NCBI GenBank assembly: GCA_963812775.1
Contig: CAWEWH010000005.1
Span: forward strand, 1 to 64,000
DNA length: 64,000 nt
From: CAWEWH01 sp963812775
GTDB lineage: Bacteria > Pseudomonadota > Alphaproteobacteria > Rhizobiales > Beijerinckiaceae
Direction: 5' to 3'
Shown piece after piece: positions 46,829-55,446 of this stretch (positions within the stretch are counted from its first letter, which is position 1; each line of letters begins with the position of its first letter). The notes under the pieces were generated by a model, which worked only from the letters and a program-made list of their open reading frames with translations, did no database searches and had not been told where the DNA came from. Made by a program: the position numbers and the translations under genes.

Positions 46829-48013
46829 GTGTCGCAATCGCCATCCCTGCATCCGGAAACCCGCCTCGTCCACAGCGGCACGATGCGCTCGCAATTCGGC
46901 GAGACGTCCGAAGCGCTGTTCCTCACGCAAGGCCACGTCTACGACACTGCCGCCGAATGCGAGGCGCGCTTCAAGGGAACGAGCCCGGGCTTTCTCTACG
47001 CGCGCTTCTCCAATCCCACCGTCAGCATGTTCGAGCAGCGCATGGCCGCCTTCGAGGGCGCCGAGGCGGCGCGCGCGACCGCGACCGGCATGGCGGCTGT
47101 CACGGCGGTGATGCTCGGCCAGCTCAGAGCCGGCGACCACGTGGTGGCGGCGCAGGCGCTGTTCGGCTCGTGCCGCTGGGTCATCGAGGAACTGCTGCCG
47201 CGCTTCGGCGTGCCGACGACCCTCGTCGAGGGCACTCGGCTCGCGGAGTGGCGCGCCGCTGTCCGACCCAACACCAAGACCTTCTTTCTCGAGAGCCCAG
47301 CCAATCCGACGCTCTCCATCGTCGACATCGCGGCGGTAGCCAAGATCGCGCACGATGCCGGCGCCACCCTCGTGGTCGACAATGTCTTCGCCACGCCGAT
47401 CTTTCAGCGCCCGCTGGAGCTGGGCGCCGATTGCGTCGTCTATTCGGCCACCAAGCACATCGACGGCCAAGGCCGCTGTCTCGGCGGCGTCATCCTGGCG
47501 AGCCAGGCCTTCATCGACACCCACATCCACAATTTCCTGCGCCAGACGGGTCCGGCGCTGTCGCCGTTCAATGCCTGGGTGCTGCTCAAGGGGCTCGAGA
47601 CATTGCCGCTGCGCGTGCGGCGCCAGACCGAATCCGCCACCGTCGTGGCCGACGCTCTTGCCGCCCACCGCCGTGTCGAGCGCCTCTTCTATCCGGGCCG
47701 GGCGGATCACCCGCAGGCCGACGTGATCAAGCGCCAGATGAGCGGTGGCTCGACGCTCGTGGCGTTCGAGGTCGAGGGCGGCAAGGACGGCGCCTTCCGT
47801 TTCCAGAATGCGTTGCGGCTCGTGCGCATCTCCAACAATCTCGGCGACGCCAAGAGCCTCATCACGCACCCGGCCACGACGACGCATCAACGCTTTACGC
47901 CCGAGGTGCGCGCCGCCATGGGGGTTAGCGACGGCCTCGTGCGCCTGTCCATCGGCCTCGAACATCCGCAGGACATCATCGACGACCTCTCACGGGCGCT
48001 GGAGGCGAACTGA
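46829..48013 (+). CDS. metZ: O-succinylhomoserine sulfhydrylase
   Basis: A 394-residue PLP enzyme of the Cys/Met metabolism family that makes homocysteine from O-succinylhomoserine and sulfide. PLP Lys is in YSATKHIDGQGRCLGG; LHPETRLVHSGTMRSQFGETSEAL, YARFSNPT and GMAAVTAVML are family markers. I chose the GTG at 46829, preceded by GGGAGA at 6-nt spacing and giving MSQSPSLHPETR; an in-frame ATG at 46799 adds ten residues and has a weaker site. Expression is expected to be repressed by SAM via the SAM-II element upstream. Confidence 0.95.
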   Translation: MSQSPSLHPETRLVHSGTMRSQFGETSEALFLTQGHVYDTAAECEARFKGTSPGFLYARFSNPTVSMFEQRMAAFEGAEAARATATGMAAVTAVMLGQLRAGDHVVAAQALFGSCRWVIEELLPRFGVPTTLVEGTRLAEWRAAVRPNTKTFFLESPANPTLSIVDIAAVAKIAHDAGATLVVDNVFATPIFQRPLELGADCVVYSATKHIDGQGRCLGGVILASQAFIDTHIHNFLRQTGPALSPFNAWVLLKGLETLPLRVRRQTESATVVADALAAHRRVERLFYPGRADHPQADVIKRQMSGGSTLVAFEVEGGKDGAFRFQNALRLVRISNNLGDAKSLITHPATTTHQRFTPEVRAAMGVSDGLVRLSIGLEHPQDIIDDLSRALEAN

Positions 48014-48070
48014 CGGCTATTGGGCAATGGCGCGAATGTGTTAGGGCTTGGTTCGGCACCGGAGCCGTCC

Positions 48071-48307
48071 ATGCAGACCTTCTTCGTCCAGATCAAGTGC
48101 AAGCTCGGCAAGACCTATAACGTCGCCAGCGCGCTTGCTGACCGCGAGATCGCCTCGGAGATCTATTCCATGGCGGGCGACTACGACATCCTGGCCAAGT
48201 TCCACGTCGACGCCGGCATCGACGTGGGCCACTTCGTGGCCGAGAAGGTGCAGACCATCCCCGACATCGCCGACACGCGCACGCTCATCACCTTCAAGGC
48301 GTTCTGA
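48071..48307 (+). CDS. Stand-alone Lrp/AsnC ligand-binding (RAM) domain protein
   Basis: A 78-residue protein that is only the C-terminal alpha-beta RAM domain of Lrp/AsnC regulators: MQTFFVQIKCKLGKTYNVASALAD, SMAGDYDILAKFHV, TIPDIADTRTLITFKAF. The helix-turn-helix is absent; the ATG fits the domain boundary, so it is not a truncation artefact. Such SLRPs bind amino acids or modulate Lrp oligomers. It lies between metZ and a glycosyltransferase on the same strand. Confidence 0.93.
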   Translation: MQTFFVQIKCKLGKTYNVASALADREIASEIYSMAGDYDILAKFHVDAGIDVGHFVAEKVQTIPDIADTRTLITFKAF

Positions 48308-48313
48308 GGCGCC

Positions 48314-49492
48314 GTGGCCGACCGCGACATTCCCTCCGTTCTGTTCATCGTCACCGAGGACTGGTTCTTCGCCTCGCATTTCCTGCCCATGGTGCGGGCG
48401 GCACGCGAGCTGGGACTCGGCGTGACGGTGGTCACCCGCGTGAAGGATCACCGTCGCACGATCGAAGCCTGCGGCGCCGAGATCGTCGCGCTCGACGCCG
48501 ATCGCTCGAGCCTCAACCCGGTCGCCATGATGGCGACCGTCGCGCGGCTCACCGCGATCCTCAGGGCGGCCGAGCCGACCATCGTCCACTGCATCGCGCT
48601 TCGCGCCGCCATCCTCGGCGGCCTCGCGGCCCGCCGCGCCGGCATCGCGCCGCGCGTCTATGCGCTCACCGGCCTCGGCTTCCTGGGCGCGCGCCGCGAC
48701 GCGACGGGGCGCCTGGCGCGCACCTTCGTGCGCCACCTGCTGCGCGGTCCGCTCAACGGGCCGGTGACGCGCTTCCTGTTCGAGAACAGCGATGATCCGC
48801 GACTGCTCGGCCTCGATCCGCGGAGCCCGAACGTTGCCATCGTGGGCGGCGCCGGCGTCGATCCGGACCGTTTCATGCCGGGACCTTTGCCGCCGCGTCC
48901 GCCGCTGCGCATCGCCGTCGTGGCGCGCATGCTGTGGTCGAAGGGCATCGACCTCGCGGTCGAGGCGACGCGGCAGGCGCGCAAGACAGGCGCGGAGATC
49001 GAGCTGTCGCTTTACGGCGCGCCCGACCCGGCCAATCCGCGCGCCTTTTCCGAAGACGCGCTGCGCGCCTGGAGCAAGGAGGCCGGCATACGCTGGCATG
49101 GCGTGACAGACGACGTGGCGGCGGTGTGGCGCGACCATCACGTCGCCTGCCTGCCGTCACGGGGCGGCGAGGGTCTGCCGCGCGCGCTCTTGGAAGCGGC
49201 CGCCTGCGGCCGCGCCATTGTCACCACCGACGTGCCGGGCTGCCGCACGCTGGTGCGCGACGGCGTCGAGGGCCTCGTGGTGAAACCCGACGACGCCGAT
49301 GCCCTCGCGCAAGCCTTCGTGCGTCTCGCCGCCGACGAATCCCTGGTGCGGCGGTATGGCGCCGGCGCCCGCGCGCGTGTCCTCGACGGCTTCACCGAAG
49401 AGCACGTGATGGATCGTGTGAAGGCGCTCTATCGCGGCATGCTGGCCGCGGCCCCGGGCCCGAAGGTCGTGCAAATCGCGGCCGGCACATGA
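48314..49492 (+). CDS. Family 4 glycosyltransferase
   Basis: A 392-residue GT-B glycosyltransferase with a GTG start 6 nt after the RAM gene. The acceptor domain opens SVLFIVTEDWFFASHFLPMVRAA. The donor domain has VARMLWSKGIDLAVEA and the EX7E region EGLPRALLEAAACG, followed by TTDVPGCRTLV. It resembles enzymes that build cell-surface polysaccharide, but no polysaccharide cluster is near. Its stop overlaps the methyltransferase ATG (ATGA). Confidence 0.9.
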   Translation: MADRDIPSVLFIVTEDWFFASHFLPMVRAARELGLGVTVVTRVKDHRRTIEACGAEIVALDADRSSLNPVAMMATVARLTAILRAAEPTIVHCIALRAAILGGLAARRAGIAPRVYALTGLGFLGARRDATGRLARTFVRHLLRGPLNGPVTRFLFENSDDPRLLGLDPRSPNVAIVGGAGVDPDRFMPGPLPPRPPLRIAVVARMLWSKGIDLAVEATRQARKTGAEIELSLYGAPDPANPRAFSEDALRAWSKEAGIRWHGVTDDVAAVWRDHHVACLPSRGGEGLPRALLEAAACGRAIVTTDVPGCRTLVRDGVEGLVVKPDDADALAQAFVRLAADESLVRRYGAGARARVLDGFTEEHVMDRVKALYRGMLAAAPGPKVVQIAAGT

Positions 49493-50166
49493 CGGCCATC
49501 CTCGCGCGTCACCAACCCATCCTCGATCGCACGGCCTTCATCCTGGCGCATACGCGGCTGATCGCCGTTCCGCACGCGCCGGAAATCCGCCTCCATCTCG
49601 CCGAGGAAGCAACCGAGCTCTGGCAGAGCACCGAGGAGGAGCTTGGGGAACGCGGCCTGCCGCCGCCCTTCTGGGCCTTCGCCTGGGCGGGCGGCCAGGC
49701 GCTTGCCCGCTACGTCCTCGATCATCCGGCGCTCGTGCGGGGCCGACATGTCCTCGATTTCGCGTCCGGATCGGGGCTTGCCGGCATCGCGGCAGCCAAG
49801 GCTGGCGCGCGCCTCGTGTCGGCCTCCGACATCGATGCCTTCGCGGGCCCCGCAATGGCGCTCAACGCGAAGGCCAACGGCGTCACCCTCGAGCTCATCG
49901 AGCGCGACCTCGTCGGCCTCGATGGCCCATGGGACGCCGTGCTCGCCGGCGACATCTGCTATGAGCGCGAACTGGCCGAGACCGTCACGGGCTGGCTCGC
50001 GCGCCTGGCTCAGCAAGGCACAGCCGTGCTCATCGGCGATCCCGGCCGCGCCTATCTGCCGCGCGACCGGCTCACCGCGCTTGCCACCTACGAGGTGCCG
50101 GTAACCCGCGCCCTCGAGGACAACGACATCAAGAAGACATCCGTGTGGGTGTTCGCGCCGCCGTGA
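49489..50166 (+). CDS. ETF-beta lysine methyltransferase homologue (ETFBKMT type)
   Basis: A 225-residue class I SAM methyltransferase. PPFWAFAWAGGQALARYVLDHP, HVLDFASGSGLAGIAAAKAGA (SAM-binding motif I) and LAGDICYERELAE, then LIGDPGRAYLP, run in step with mitochondrial ETFBKMT along the whole length. That enzyme trimethylates lysines in the recognition loop of ETF beta. The EtfB encoded at 12.4-13.2 kb has the Lys-rich loop. Other members of this family modify ribosomal protein L11 (PrmA), but the D-P-G-R and PFWA motifs favour ETF beta. Its 3' end overlaps the convergent BtuF-like gene by 38 bp. Confidence 0.82.
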   Translation: MTAILARHQPILDRTAFILAHTRLIAVPHAPEIRLHLAEEATELWQSTEEELGERGLPPPFWAFAWAGGQALARYVLDHPALVRGRHVLDFASGSGLAGIAAAKAGARLVSASDIDAFAGPAMALNAKANGVTLELIERDLVGLDGPWDAVLAGDICYERELAETVTGWLARLAQQGTAVLIGDPGRAYLPRDRLTALATYEVPVTRALEDNDIKKTSVWVFAPP

Positions 50167-50947
50167 CGGCGCCGATGATCGACCGCAGCCTGTCGAGCCC
50201 GTCGGTGAGCGCGGCGGGCCCCGGCTGCAGGATCAGCGCCGACTTGATCTCGTAGAGCGCCCCGTTCCTGACCGCCGGCAGACCCGCAAATCCCGGCCGT
50301 GCCGCCACTTTCGCGGGGACGAATTTCTTGCCGCACCAGGAGCCGACGATGATGTCGGGCGCAGCCGCGACCACGTCGGCTTCGCTGACGAAGCGGTCCC
50401 TGGCGCTCCCGGCGCGCGATGTCGCCCCGAAAACGTCGATGCCGCCGGCCACCTCGATCAGCTCCGACACCCAGCGGATGCCGGAAATCATCGGCTCGTC
50501 CCATTCTTCGAAATAGACGCGCGGCCGTATCGCAATCCGTGCCGCCTCGACCCGCGCCGCATCGAGTCGGCGCGCAAGATCGTCCACCAGCCGCTCGGCC
50601 TTTTCGCGCGCGTCCACCAGCGCACCGAGGGTGCGGATCATGGCGAAGATGCCATCGATGTCGCGCTGGTTGAAGGCGTGGACGGCGACGCCATGCTTGA
50701 CGAGATCGCGGACGATATCGGCCTGCAGGTCCGAGAAGGTGAGCACCAGGTCGGGCTCGAGCGCCAGGATCTTCGGCACATCGGCCGAGATGAATGCGGA
50801 AACGCGCGGCTTCTCCTTGCGCACCTGCGGCGGGCGCACGCAATAGCCGGAGACGCCGACGATGCGATCCGCCTCGCCCATGAGATAGAGCGTCTCGACC
50901 GTCTCCTCGGTGAGACAAACGATGCGCGCGGGCGGAAAGCGCCTCAT
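50129..50947 (-). CDS. BtuF-like cobalamin/metal-chelate binding protein without signal peptide
   Basis: A 272-residue periplasmic-binding-protein fold (TroA/BtuF superfamily): PARIVCLTEETVETLYLMGEADRIVGVSGYCVRPP, LEPDLVLTFSDLQADI, and SGIRWVSELIEVAGGIDVF. The start at MRRFPPARIV overlaps the macro-domain stop (ATGA); no signal peptide or lipobox is visible upstream of the fold and no ABC permease is near, so it may act in the cytoplasm. This type is usually annotated as cobalamin-binding. Last gene of the bdhA-patatin-macro run. Confidence 0.82.
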   Translation of the reverse strand: MRRFPPARIVCLTEETVETLYLMGEADRIVGVSGYCVRPPQVRKEKPRVSAFISADVPKILALEPDLVLTFSDLQADIVRDLVKHGVAVHAFNQRDIDGIFAMIRTLGALVDAREKAERLVDDLARRLDAARVEAARIAIRPRVYFEEWDEPMISGIRWVSELIEVAGGIDVFGATSRAGSARDRFVSEADVVAAAPDIIVGSWCGKKFVPAKVAARPGFAGLPAVRNGALYEIKSALILQPGPAALTDGLDRLRSIIGAVTAARTPTRMSS

Positions 50948-51498
50948 CGGCTTGCCCGCGCCGATGCGGCGAGCGCCGCCGCGTGCAGATCGGCGCTCGC
51001 GTCCGAGAAGCAGCAGAAGACAACGCGTTTCATCCCCAGAGCCTTCAGGCTGTCGATGACGGTGCCGACCGCGATGGGCGCGGCCCGCTCGGCCGGAAAG
51101 CCGTAGACGCCGGTCGAGATGGCCGGGAAGGCGATGGAGGCGAGGCCGTGGCGCGCCGCCAGCGCCAGGCTGACGCGGTAGCAGGACGCCAACAGCTCCT
51201 CCTCGCGCGCGCGACCGCCTTGCCACACCGGCCCCACCGTGTGGATGACATGCCGCGCTGGCAGCCGATAGCCGCGGGTGAGCTTGGCGTCGCCGGTGGC
51301 GCAGCCGCCGAGCGTGCGGCATTCCGCCAAGAGGTCTGGGCCGGCGGCGCGATGGATGGCGCCATCGACCCCGCCGCCGCCGAGCAGCCGTTCGTTCGCC
51401 GCGTTGACGATGGCGTCCACGTCCAGCGTCGTGATGTCGCCGACGACCACGTCGAGCTTGGCGCTCGCGACGTCAGCGGTTGCAAGCGGCCTTGTCAC
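50944..51498 (-). CDS. Macro domain protein (MacroD/YmdB type)
   Basis: A 184-residue macro domain: VVVGDITTLDVDAIVNAANERLLGGGGVDGAIH is the ADP-ribose pocket with the catalytic Asn/Asp, plus AISTGVYGFP. This type removes the acetyl group from O-acetyl-ADP-ribose or ADP-ribose from acidic residues. The start was put at a GTG whose GTGA overlaps the patatin stop at 51495-51498; upstream in-frame codons lie inside the patatin gene. It may recycle sirtuin by-products or reverse ADP-ribosylation. Confidence 0.92.
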   Translation of the reverse strand: MTRPLATADVASAKLDVVVGDITTLDVDAIVNAANERLLGGGGVDGAIHRAAGPDLLAECRTLGGCATGDAKLTRGYRLPARHVIHTVGPVWQGGRAREEELLASCYRVSLALAARHGLASIAFPAISTGVYGFPAERAAPIAVGTVIDSLKALGMKRVVFCCFSDASADLHAAALAASARASR

Positions 51499-52565
51499 TT
51501 GATCGTCTCGCGCAGATCGAGCGTCGCCTTCTTGCCGATGGCGGCGTAGTGCTTCTTCAGCCATGCCTTGGCGGTGGACTTGCCGACATCGCGCAACTTC
51601 TGGAAGAAGTCCCAGTCGGCGTCGAGGCGCGAATCCGCCGAAAGGTCCTTCAGCGCCTTGTCGGCGTCGATGCGGTGCATGAGCACGCGCTTGTAGTCCT
51701 TCTTCGACAATTTTCCGTCGTCGATCAGCCGGGTGACGAAGTCGACGGCCCGCAGCTCGCGCAGGAGCCCGGCGTTGAAGTTGATCTCGGTCAGCCGGTT
51801 CTGGATCTCGCGCGCCGAGCGCGGCGTCTCCTTGCGCTCGATGGGATTGATCTGCACCAGCACGATGTCGTCGCTCGCCGTCTGATAGAACAGCGGATAG
51901 AGCGCCGGATTACCGGAGAAGCCGCCGTCCCAGTACGGCACGCCCTTGATCTCCACGCTCTGGAAGAGCGTCGGCAGACACGCCGAGGCCATCAGATGGT
52001 CGGCCGTCAGCTCCTTGTTCTCGAAGATGGCGATCTTGCCGGTGCGCACGTTGGTGGCCGAGACGAACAGACGCACGTCCTCACAGCGCTGCACCTTCTC
52101 GAACGAGATCAAGTCCTCGACCACATCTTTCAGCACATTGACGTTGAGCGGATTGAGGTCGTAGGGGCTCGTCACCTGCGAGAGCATCTCGGTCCAGGAG
52201 AAGGTCGGCGCCGCCGCGGTGCCCCAGAAGCCGAAGAAATTGTCGAATACCGATCGCTGCAGCGGCGTCAGCGAACCGTCGAGGCTGACCTTCTGCCAGA
52301 ACTGCGCGAGCTGCCGGCGCGCGCCCTCGACGCCGCCCTCGAGAAAGCCTTCGGCAAGCACCACGGCATTCATGGCACCGGCGCTGGCCCCCGAAATCGC
52401 CTCGATGGACAGCCGGCCGTCTTCGAGGATTTCGTCGAGCACGCCCCACGTGAAGGCGCCGTGCGCGCCGCCGCCCTGCAAGGCAAGCGAGACCGCCTTT
52501 TCCGCCTTCGGCCCGGCGAGCCCCTCAGGCGCTGCCTTGCGCTTGGTCCACCAGCGTCCGGTCAT
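51495..52565 (-). CDS. Patatin-like phospholipase / serine hydrolase
   Basis: A 356-residue patatin-fold hydrolase. Oxyanion loop LQGGGAHGAFTWGVLDEIL, nucleophile elbow ISGASAGAMNAV (GxSxG), and the catalytic Asp in YWDGGFSGNPALYP are all present. No signal peptide, so it is cytoplasmic. It is coupled to bdhA by an ATGA overlap. This arrangement fits hydrolysis of polyhydroxybutyrate granule esters or of membrane lipids ahead of 3-hydroxybutyrate oxidation; the PHB link is inference. Confidence 0.91.
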   Translation of the reverse strand: MTGRWWTKRKAAPEGLAGPKAEKAVSLALQGGGAHGAFTWGVLDEILEDGRLSIEAISGASAGAMNAVVLAEGFLEGGVEGARRQLAQFWQKVSLDGSLTPLQRSVFDNFFGFWGTAAAPTFSWTEMLSQVTSPYDLNPLNVNVLKDVVEDLISFEKVQRCEDVRLFVSATNVRTGKIAIFENKELTADHLMASACLPTLFQSVEIKGVPYWDGGFSGNPALYPLFYQTASDDIVLVQINPIERKETPRSAREIQNRLTEINFNAGLLRELRAVDFVTRLIDDGKLSKKDYKRVLMHRIDADKALKDLSADSRLDADWDFFQKLRDVGKSTAKAWLKKHYAAIGKKATLDLRETIK

Positions 52566-53347
52566 GCCGCCGTCCAGCCGCCGTCCATCACCATGTTGGC
52601 ACCGGTGATCTGGCTCGCCGCATCGGAGCAAAGATAGACGCCGAGTGCCGCCACCTGCTCGACGGTGACGAACTGCTTGGTCGGCTGCGCCTCGAGCAGC
52701 ACATCGTTCATGACCTGCTCGCGCGTCAGGTTGCGCGCCTTCATGGTGTCGGGGATTTGTCGCTCGACCAAGGGCGTCCACACATAGCCGGGGCTGATGG
52801 CGTTGACGGTGATACCGAAGGTCGCGACTTCGAGCGCCACCGTCTTGGTGAGGCCGAGGATGCCGTGCTTGGCCGACACGTAGGCGGCCTTGAAGGGCGA
52901 GGCCACCAGCGAATGCGCCGAGGCGGTGCTGATGATGCGACCCCACTTGCGCGCCTTCATGCCGGGCACGGCGGCGCGGATGGCATGGAACGCCGCCGTC
53001 AGATTGATGGCGATGATCATGTTCCACTTGTCGATGGGAAATTCCTCGATGGGCGCCACATGCTGGATGCCGGCATTGTTGATGAGGATGTCGACCGCCC
53101 CCAACGCCTTCTCGGCATCGGCGATCATCTTGGCGATCTCGTCCGGCTTGGTCATGTCGGCCGGCGAATAAAGCGCCTTGACGCCAAAGTCTTTCTCGAT
53201 GCCGCTGCGCTCCTTCTCGATCTCGGCCTTGTCGCCGAAACCGTTGAGCATGACGTTAACGCCCACCTTGGCAAGAGCCCGGGCGTAGCCGAGGCCGATG
53301 CCGCTGGTTGAGCCGGTGACGACGGCGGAGCGCGATTTGAGCGTCAT
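52562..53347 (-). CDS. bdhA: 3-hydroxybutyrate dehydrogenase
   Basis: A 261-residue short-chain dehydrogenase of the D-3-hydroxybutyrate type. The NAD site is TGSTSGIGLGYARALA, NNAGIQHVAPIEEFP carries family residues, and STASAHSLVASPFKAAYVSAKHG has the Ser-Tyr-Lys triad; it ends with MVMDGGWTAA. It interconverts 3-hydroxybutyrate and acetoacetate in PHB and ketone-body metabolism. The start at MTLKSRSAVV matches homologues; 45 nt of open frame upstream look unrelated. First gene of a four-gene operon with three 4-nt overlaps. Confidence 0.95.
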   Translation of the reverse strand: MTLKSRSAVVTGSTSGIGLGYARALAKVGVNVMLNGFGDKAEIEKERSGIEKDFGVKALYSPADMTKPDEIAKMIADAEKALGAVDILINNAGIQHVAPIEEFPIDKWNMIIAINLTAAFHAIRAAVPGMKARKWGRIISTASAHSLVASPFKAAYVSAKHGILGLTKTVALEVATFGITVNAISPGYVWTPLVERQIPDTMKARNLTREQVMNDVLLEAQPTKQFVTVEQVAALGVYLCSDAASQITGANMVMDGGWTAA

Positions 53348-53536
53348 GGGGAGACCTCGCGACGGTTCTGGATTACGGGTTGTGCAATGCAATAAGGCCT
53401 GATGGCCCTGTCAAGGCCGGGGCGCCGGATTGTGCCGGGAGCGCATGCCGCCGAGCGGGGCGGACAGGAAGCCGGCCCGGCGTGATAGGATGCGCCACGC
53501 AAGATTCTGTTGTTCGCTTGTCTTGAAGGCAAAGCC

Positions 53537-54136
53537 TTGAACCGACCCGCCACCAAGTCCTCGCGCCCCCGAAGGGGCGCCCCTCCCCGCCCGCATGCCG
53601 ACCGGCACGGCGACGCGTGCGCCCATGCGGCGGAGCGCGCCTCGCAGGCGCCGCTGGCCTTGTCGGAGGCGGAGCGGATATGCCGCGACCGCGGCGCGCG
53701 CCTGACGGCCATTCGTCGCCAGGTGCTGGAGAGCCTGTACGACACCCACCGGCCGCTGGGCGCCTATGACCTGGCCGAGAGTCTCACGGCGCGGGTTGGG
53801 CGCCGGATTGCACCGATCACCATCTACCGGGCCCTCGAATTCTTGCTCGAGCAGGGCCTCATCCACCGCCTGGTCACGCGAAATGCCTTCGTGGCCTGTC
53901 CGCACCAACACGGCCGCCATGACGTGGTGGCGTTCCTGATCTGCGAAAAATGCGGCGGTGTCGACGAGGCCTCGCCGCCAAGCGTCAGCATTGCGTTGGA
54001 CGGCGTCCTGAAGAAGGGCCAATTCGCCCCGCGCGAGCAGATCGTCGAAATTGCCGGACTTTGTGCCCATTGTCAGGCCAAAGGCCCCACCGGCAGGACC
54101 AAAACCTTGACGCAGCCGGCCGCGAGGTCCAGCTAA
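53537..54136 (+). CDS. zur: Fur-family transcriptional regulator, Zur-like
   Basis: A 199-residue Fur-family protein. The winged helix runs from about residue 60 (RICRDRGARLTAIRRQVLESL, PITIYRALEFLLEQGLIHRL). The dimer domain has HQHGRHDVVAFLICEKCGGV and C-terminal CAHC, giving two CxxC pairs for structural zinc. This layout is closer to Zur than to Fur. The start is uncertain: TTG at 53537 follows GAAGG by 7 nt, and another TTG at 53510 is in frame. It lies 41 nt upstream of ispG; Zur represses zinc-uptake genes elsewhere, none being in view. Confidence 0.83.
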   Translation: MNRPATKSSRPRRGAPPRPHADRHGDACAHAAERASQAPLALSEAERICRDRGARLTAIRRQVLESLYDTHRPLGAYDLAESLTARVGRRIAPITIYRALEFLLEQGLIHRLVTRNAFVACPHQHGRHDVVAFLICEKCGGVDEASPPSVSIALDGVLKKGQFAPREQIVEIAGLCAHCQAKGPTGRTKTLTQPAARSS

Positions 54137-54177
54137 CCTGTCATGATTGTGAGACAGTTCCCGGCCAGATCGACTGC

Positions 54178-55446
54178 ATGAACATCGTCCAAGACACCCT
54201 GAACGAAGCCGGCCCGGCGCCCCGCCACCTCACCGTCAAGGTCGACGTGGGCGGCATCATGGTTGGCGGCGGCGAACCCATCGTCGTCCAGTCGATGACC
54301 AATACCGACACGGCCGACGTAGACGGCACCGTGCGCCAGGTTGCGGCATTGGCGAATGCCGGTTCCGAGCTCGTGCGCGTCACCGTCGATCGGGACGAGG
54401 CGGCGGCCGCCGTACCGCACATCCGCGATCGGCTGCGGCGCATGGGCGTCAATGTGCCGATCGTCGGCGACTTCCACTATATCGGCCACAAGCTGCTCGC
54501 TGAGCATCCCGGCTGCGCCGAAGCGCTCGACAAGTACCGGATCAATCCGGGCAATGTCGGCTTCAGGGAAAAGCGCGATCGGCAGTTCGGCCAGATCGTC
54601 GAGATGGCGATCCGCCACGGCAAGCCGGTGCGCATCGGCGCCAATTGGGGCTCCCTCGACCAGGAACTGCTCACGCACCTGATGGACGAGAACGCCAAGA
54701 GCGCCAAGCCGCTCGATGCGCGCGCCATCACTCGTGAGGCCATGGTGCAGTCAGCGCTGCTCTCAGCCGCACGCGCCGAGGAGATCGGCCTTGCCCGCGA
54801 CCGCATCATCCTCTCGGCCAAGGTGTCGGCCGTGCAGGATCTGATCGCCGTCTACCGCGAGCTGGCGCGCCGCTCCGACTACGCGCTGCATCTCGGGCTC
54901 ACCGAGGCCGGCATGGGCTCGAAGGGCATCGTCGCGTCGGCGGCCGCCATCGGTGCGCTCTTGCAGGACGGCATCGGCGACACCATCCGCTTCTCGCTGA
55001 CGCCGGAGCCCGGCGGCGACCGCACCGTCGAGGTCAAGGCGGCGCAGGAACTGTTGCAGACGATGGGCTTTCGCACCTTCGTGCCGCTGGTCGCCGCCTG
55101 TCCCGGCTGCGGCCGCACCACCTCGACGGTGTTCCAGGAGCTCGCCCGCGACATCCAGAATTGGATCACCACGTCGATGCCGGAATGGCGCAAGACCCAT
55201 CCGGGCGTCGAGCAGCTCAACGTCGCGGTGATGGGCTGCATCGTCAACGGGCCGGGTGAATCCAAGCACGCCGACATCGGTATCTCGCTTCCCGGCACCG
55301 GCGAGACGCCGGCCGCGCCGGTGTTCATCGACGGCAAGAAGGCCATGACCTTGCGCGGCGCCGGCATCGCGGCCGAGTTCCGCACCATCGTGCAGGACTA
55401 TATCGAACGCCGCTTCGGGGCGAGCAGCCGCAACGCCGCCGAGTGA
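54178..55446 (+). CDS. ispG: (E)-4-hydroxy-3-methylbut-2-enyl-diphosphate synthase
   Basis: A 422-residue IspG, the penultimate enzyme of the MEP isoprenoid pathway. The C-terminal [4Fe-4S] ligands show as CPGCGRTTSTVF and MGCIVNGPGESKHADIG. The TIM-barrel part has VQSMTNTDTADVDGTV and RINPGNVG. The ATG was set at MNIVQDTLNEAG, 41 nt after zur. The next gene starts inside its stop codon with a GTG (GTGA overlap). Confidence 0.97.
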   Translation: MNIVQDTLNEAGPAPRHLTVKVDVGGIMVGGGEPIVVQSMTNTDTADVDGTVRQVAALANAGSELVRVTVDRDEAAAAVPHIRDRLRRMGVNVPIVGDFHYIGHKLLAEHPGCAEALDKYRINPGNVGFREKRDRQFGQIVEMAIRHGKPVRIGANWGSLDQELLTHLMDENAKSAKPLDARAITREAMVQSALLSAARAEEIGLARDRIILSAKVSAVQDLIAVYRELARRSDYALHLGLTEAGMGSKGIVASAAAIGALLQDGIGDTIRFSLTPEPGGDRTVEVKAAQELLQTMGFRTFVPLVAACPGCGRTTSTVFQELARDIQNWITTSMPEWRKTHPGVEQLNVAVMGCIVNGPGESKHADIGISLPGTGETPAAPVFIDGKKAMTLRGAGIAAEFRTIVQDYIERRFGASSRNAAE

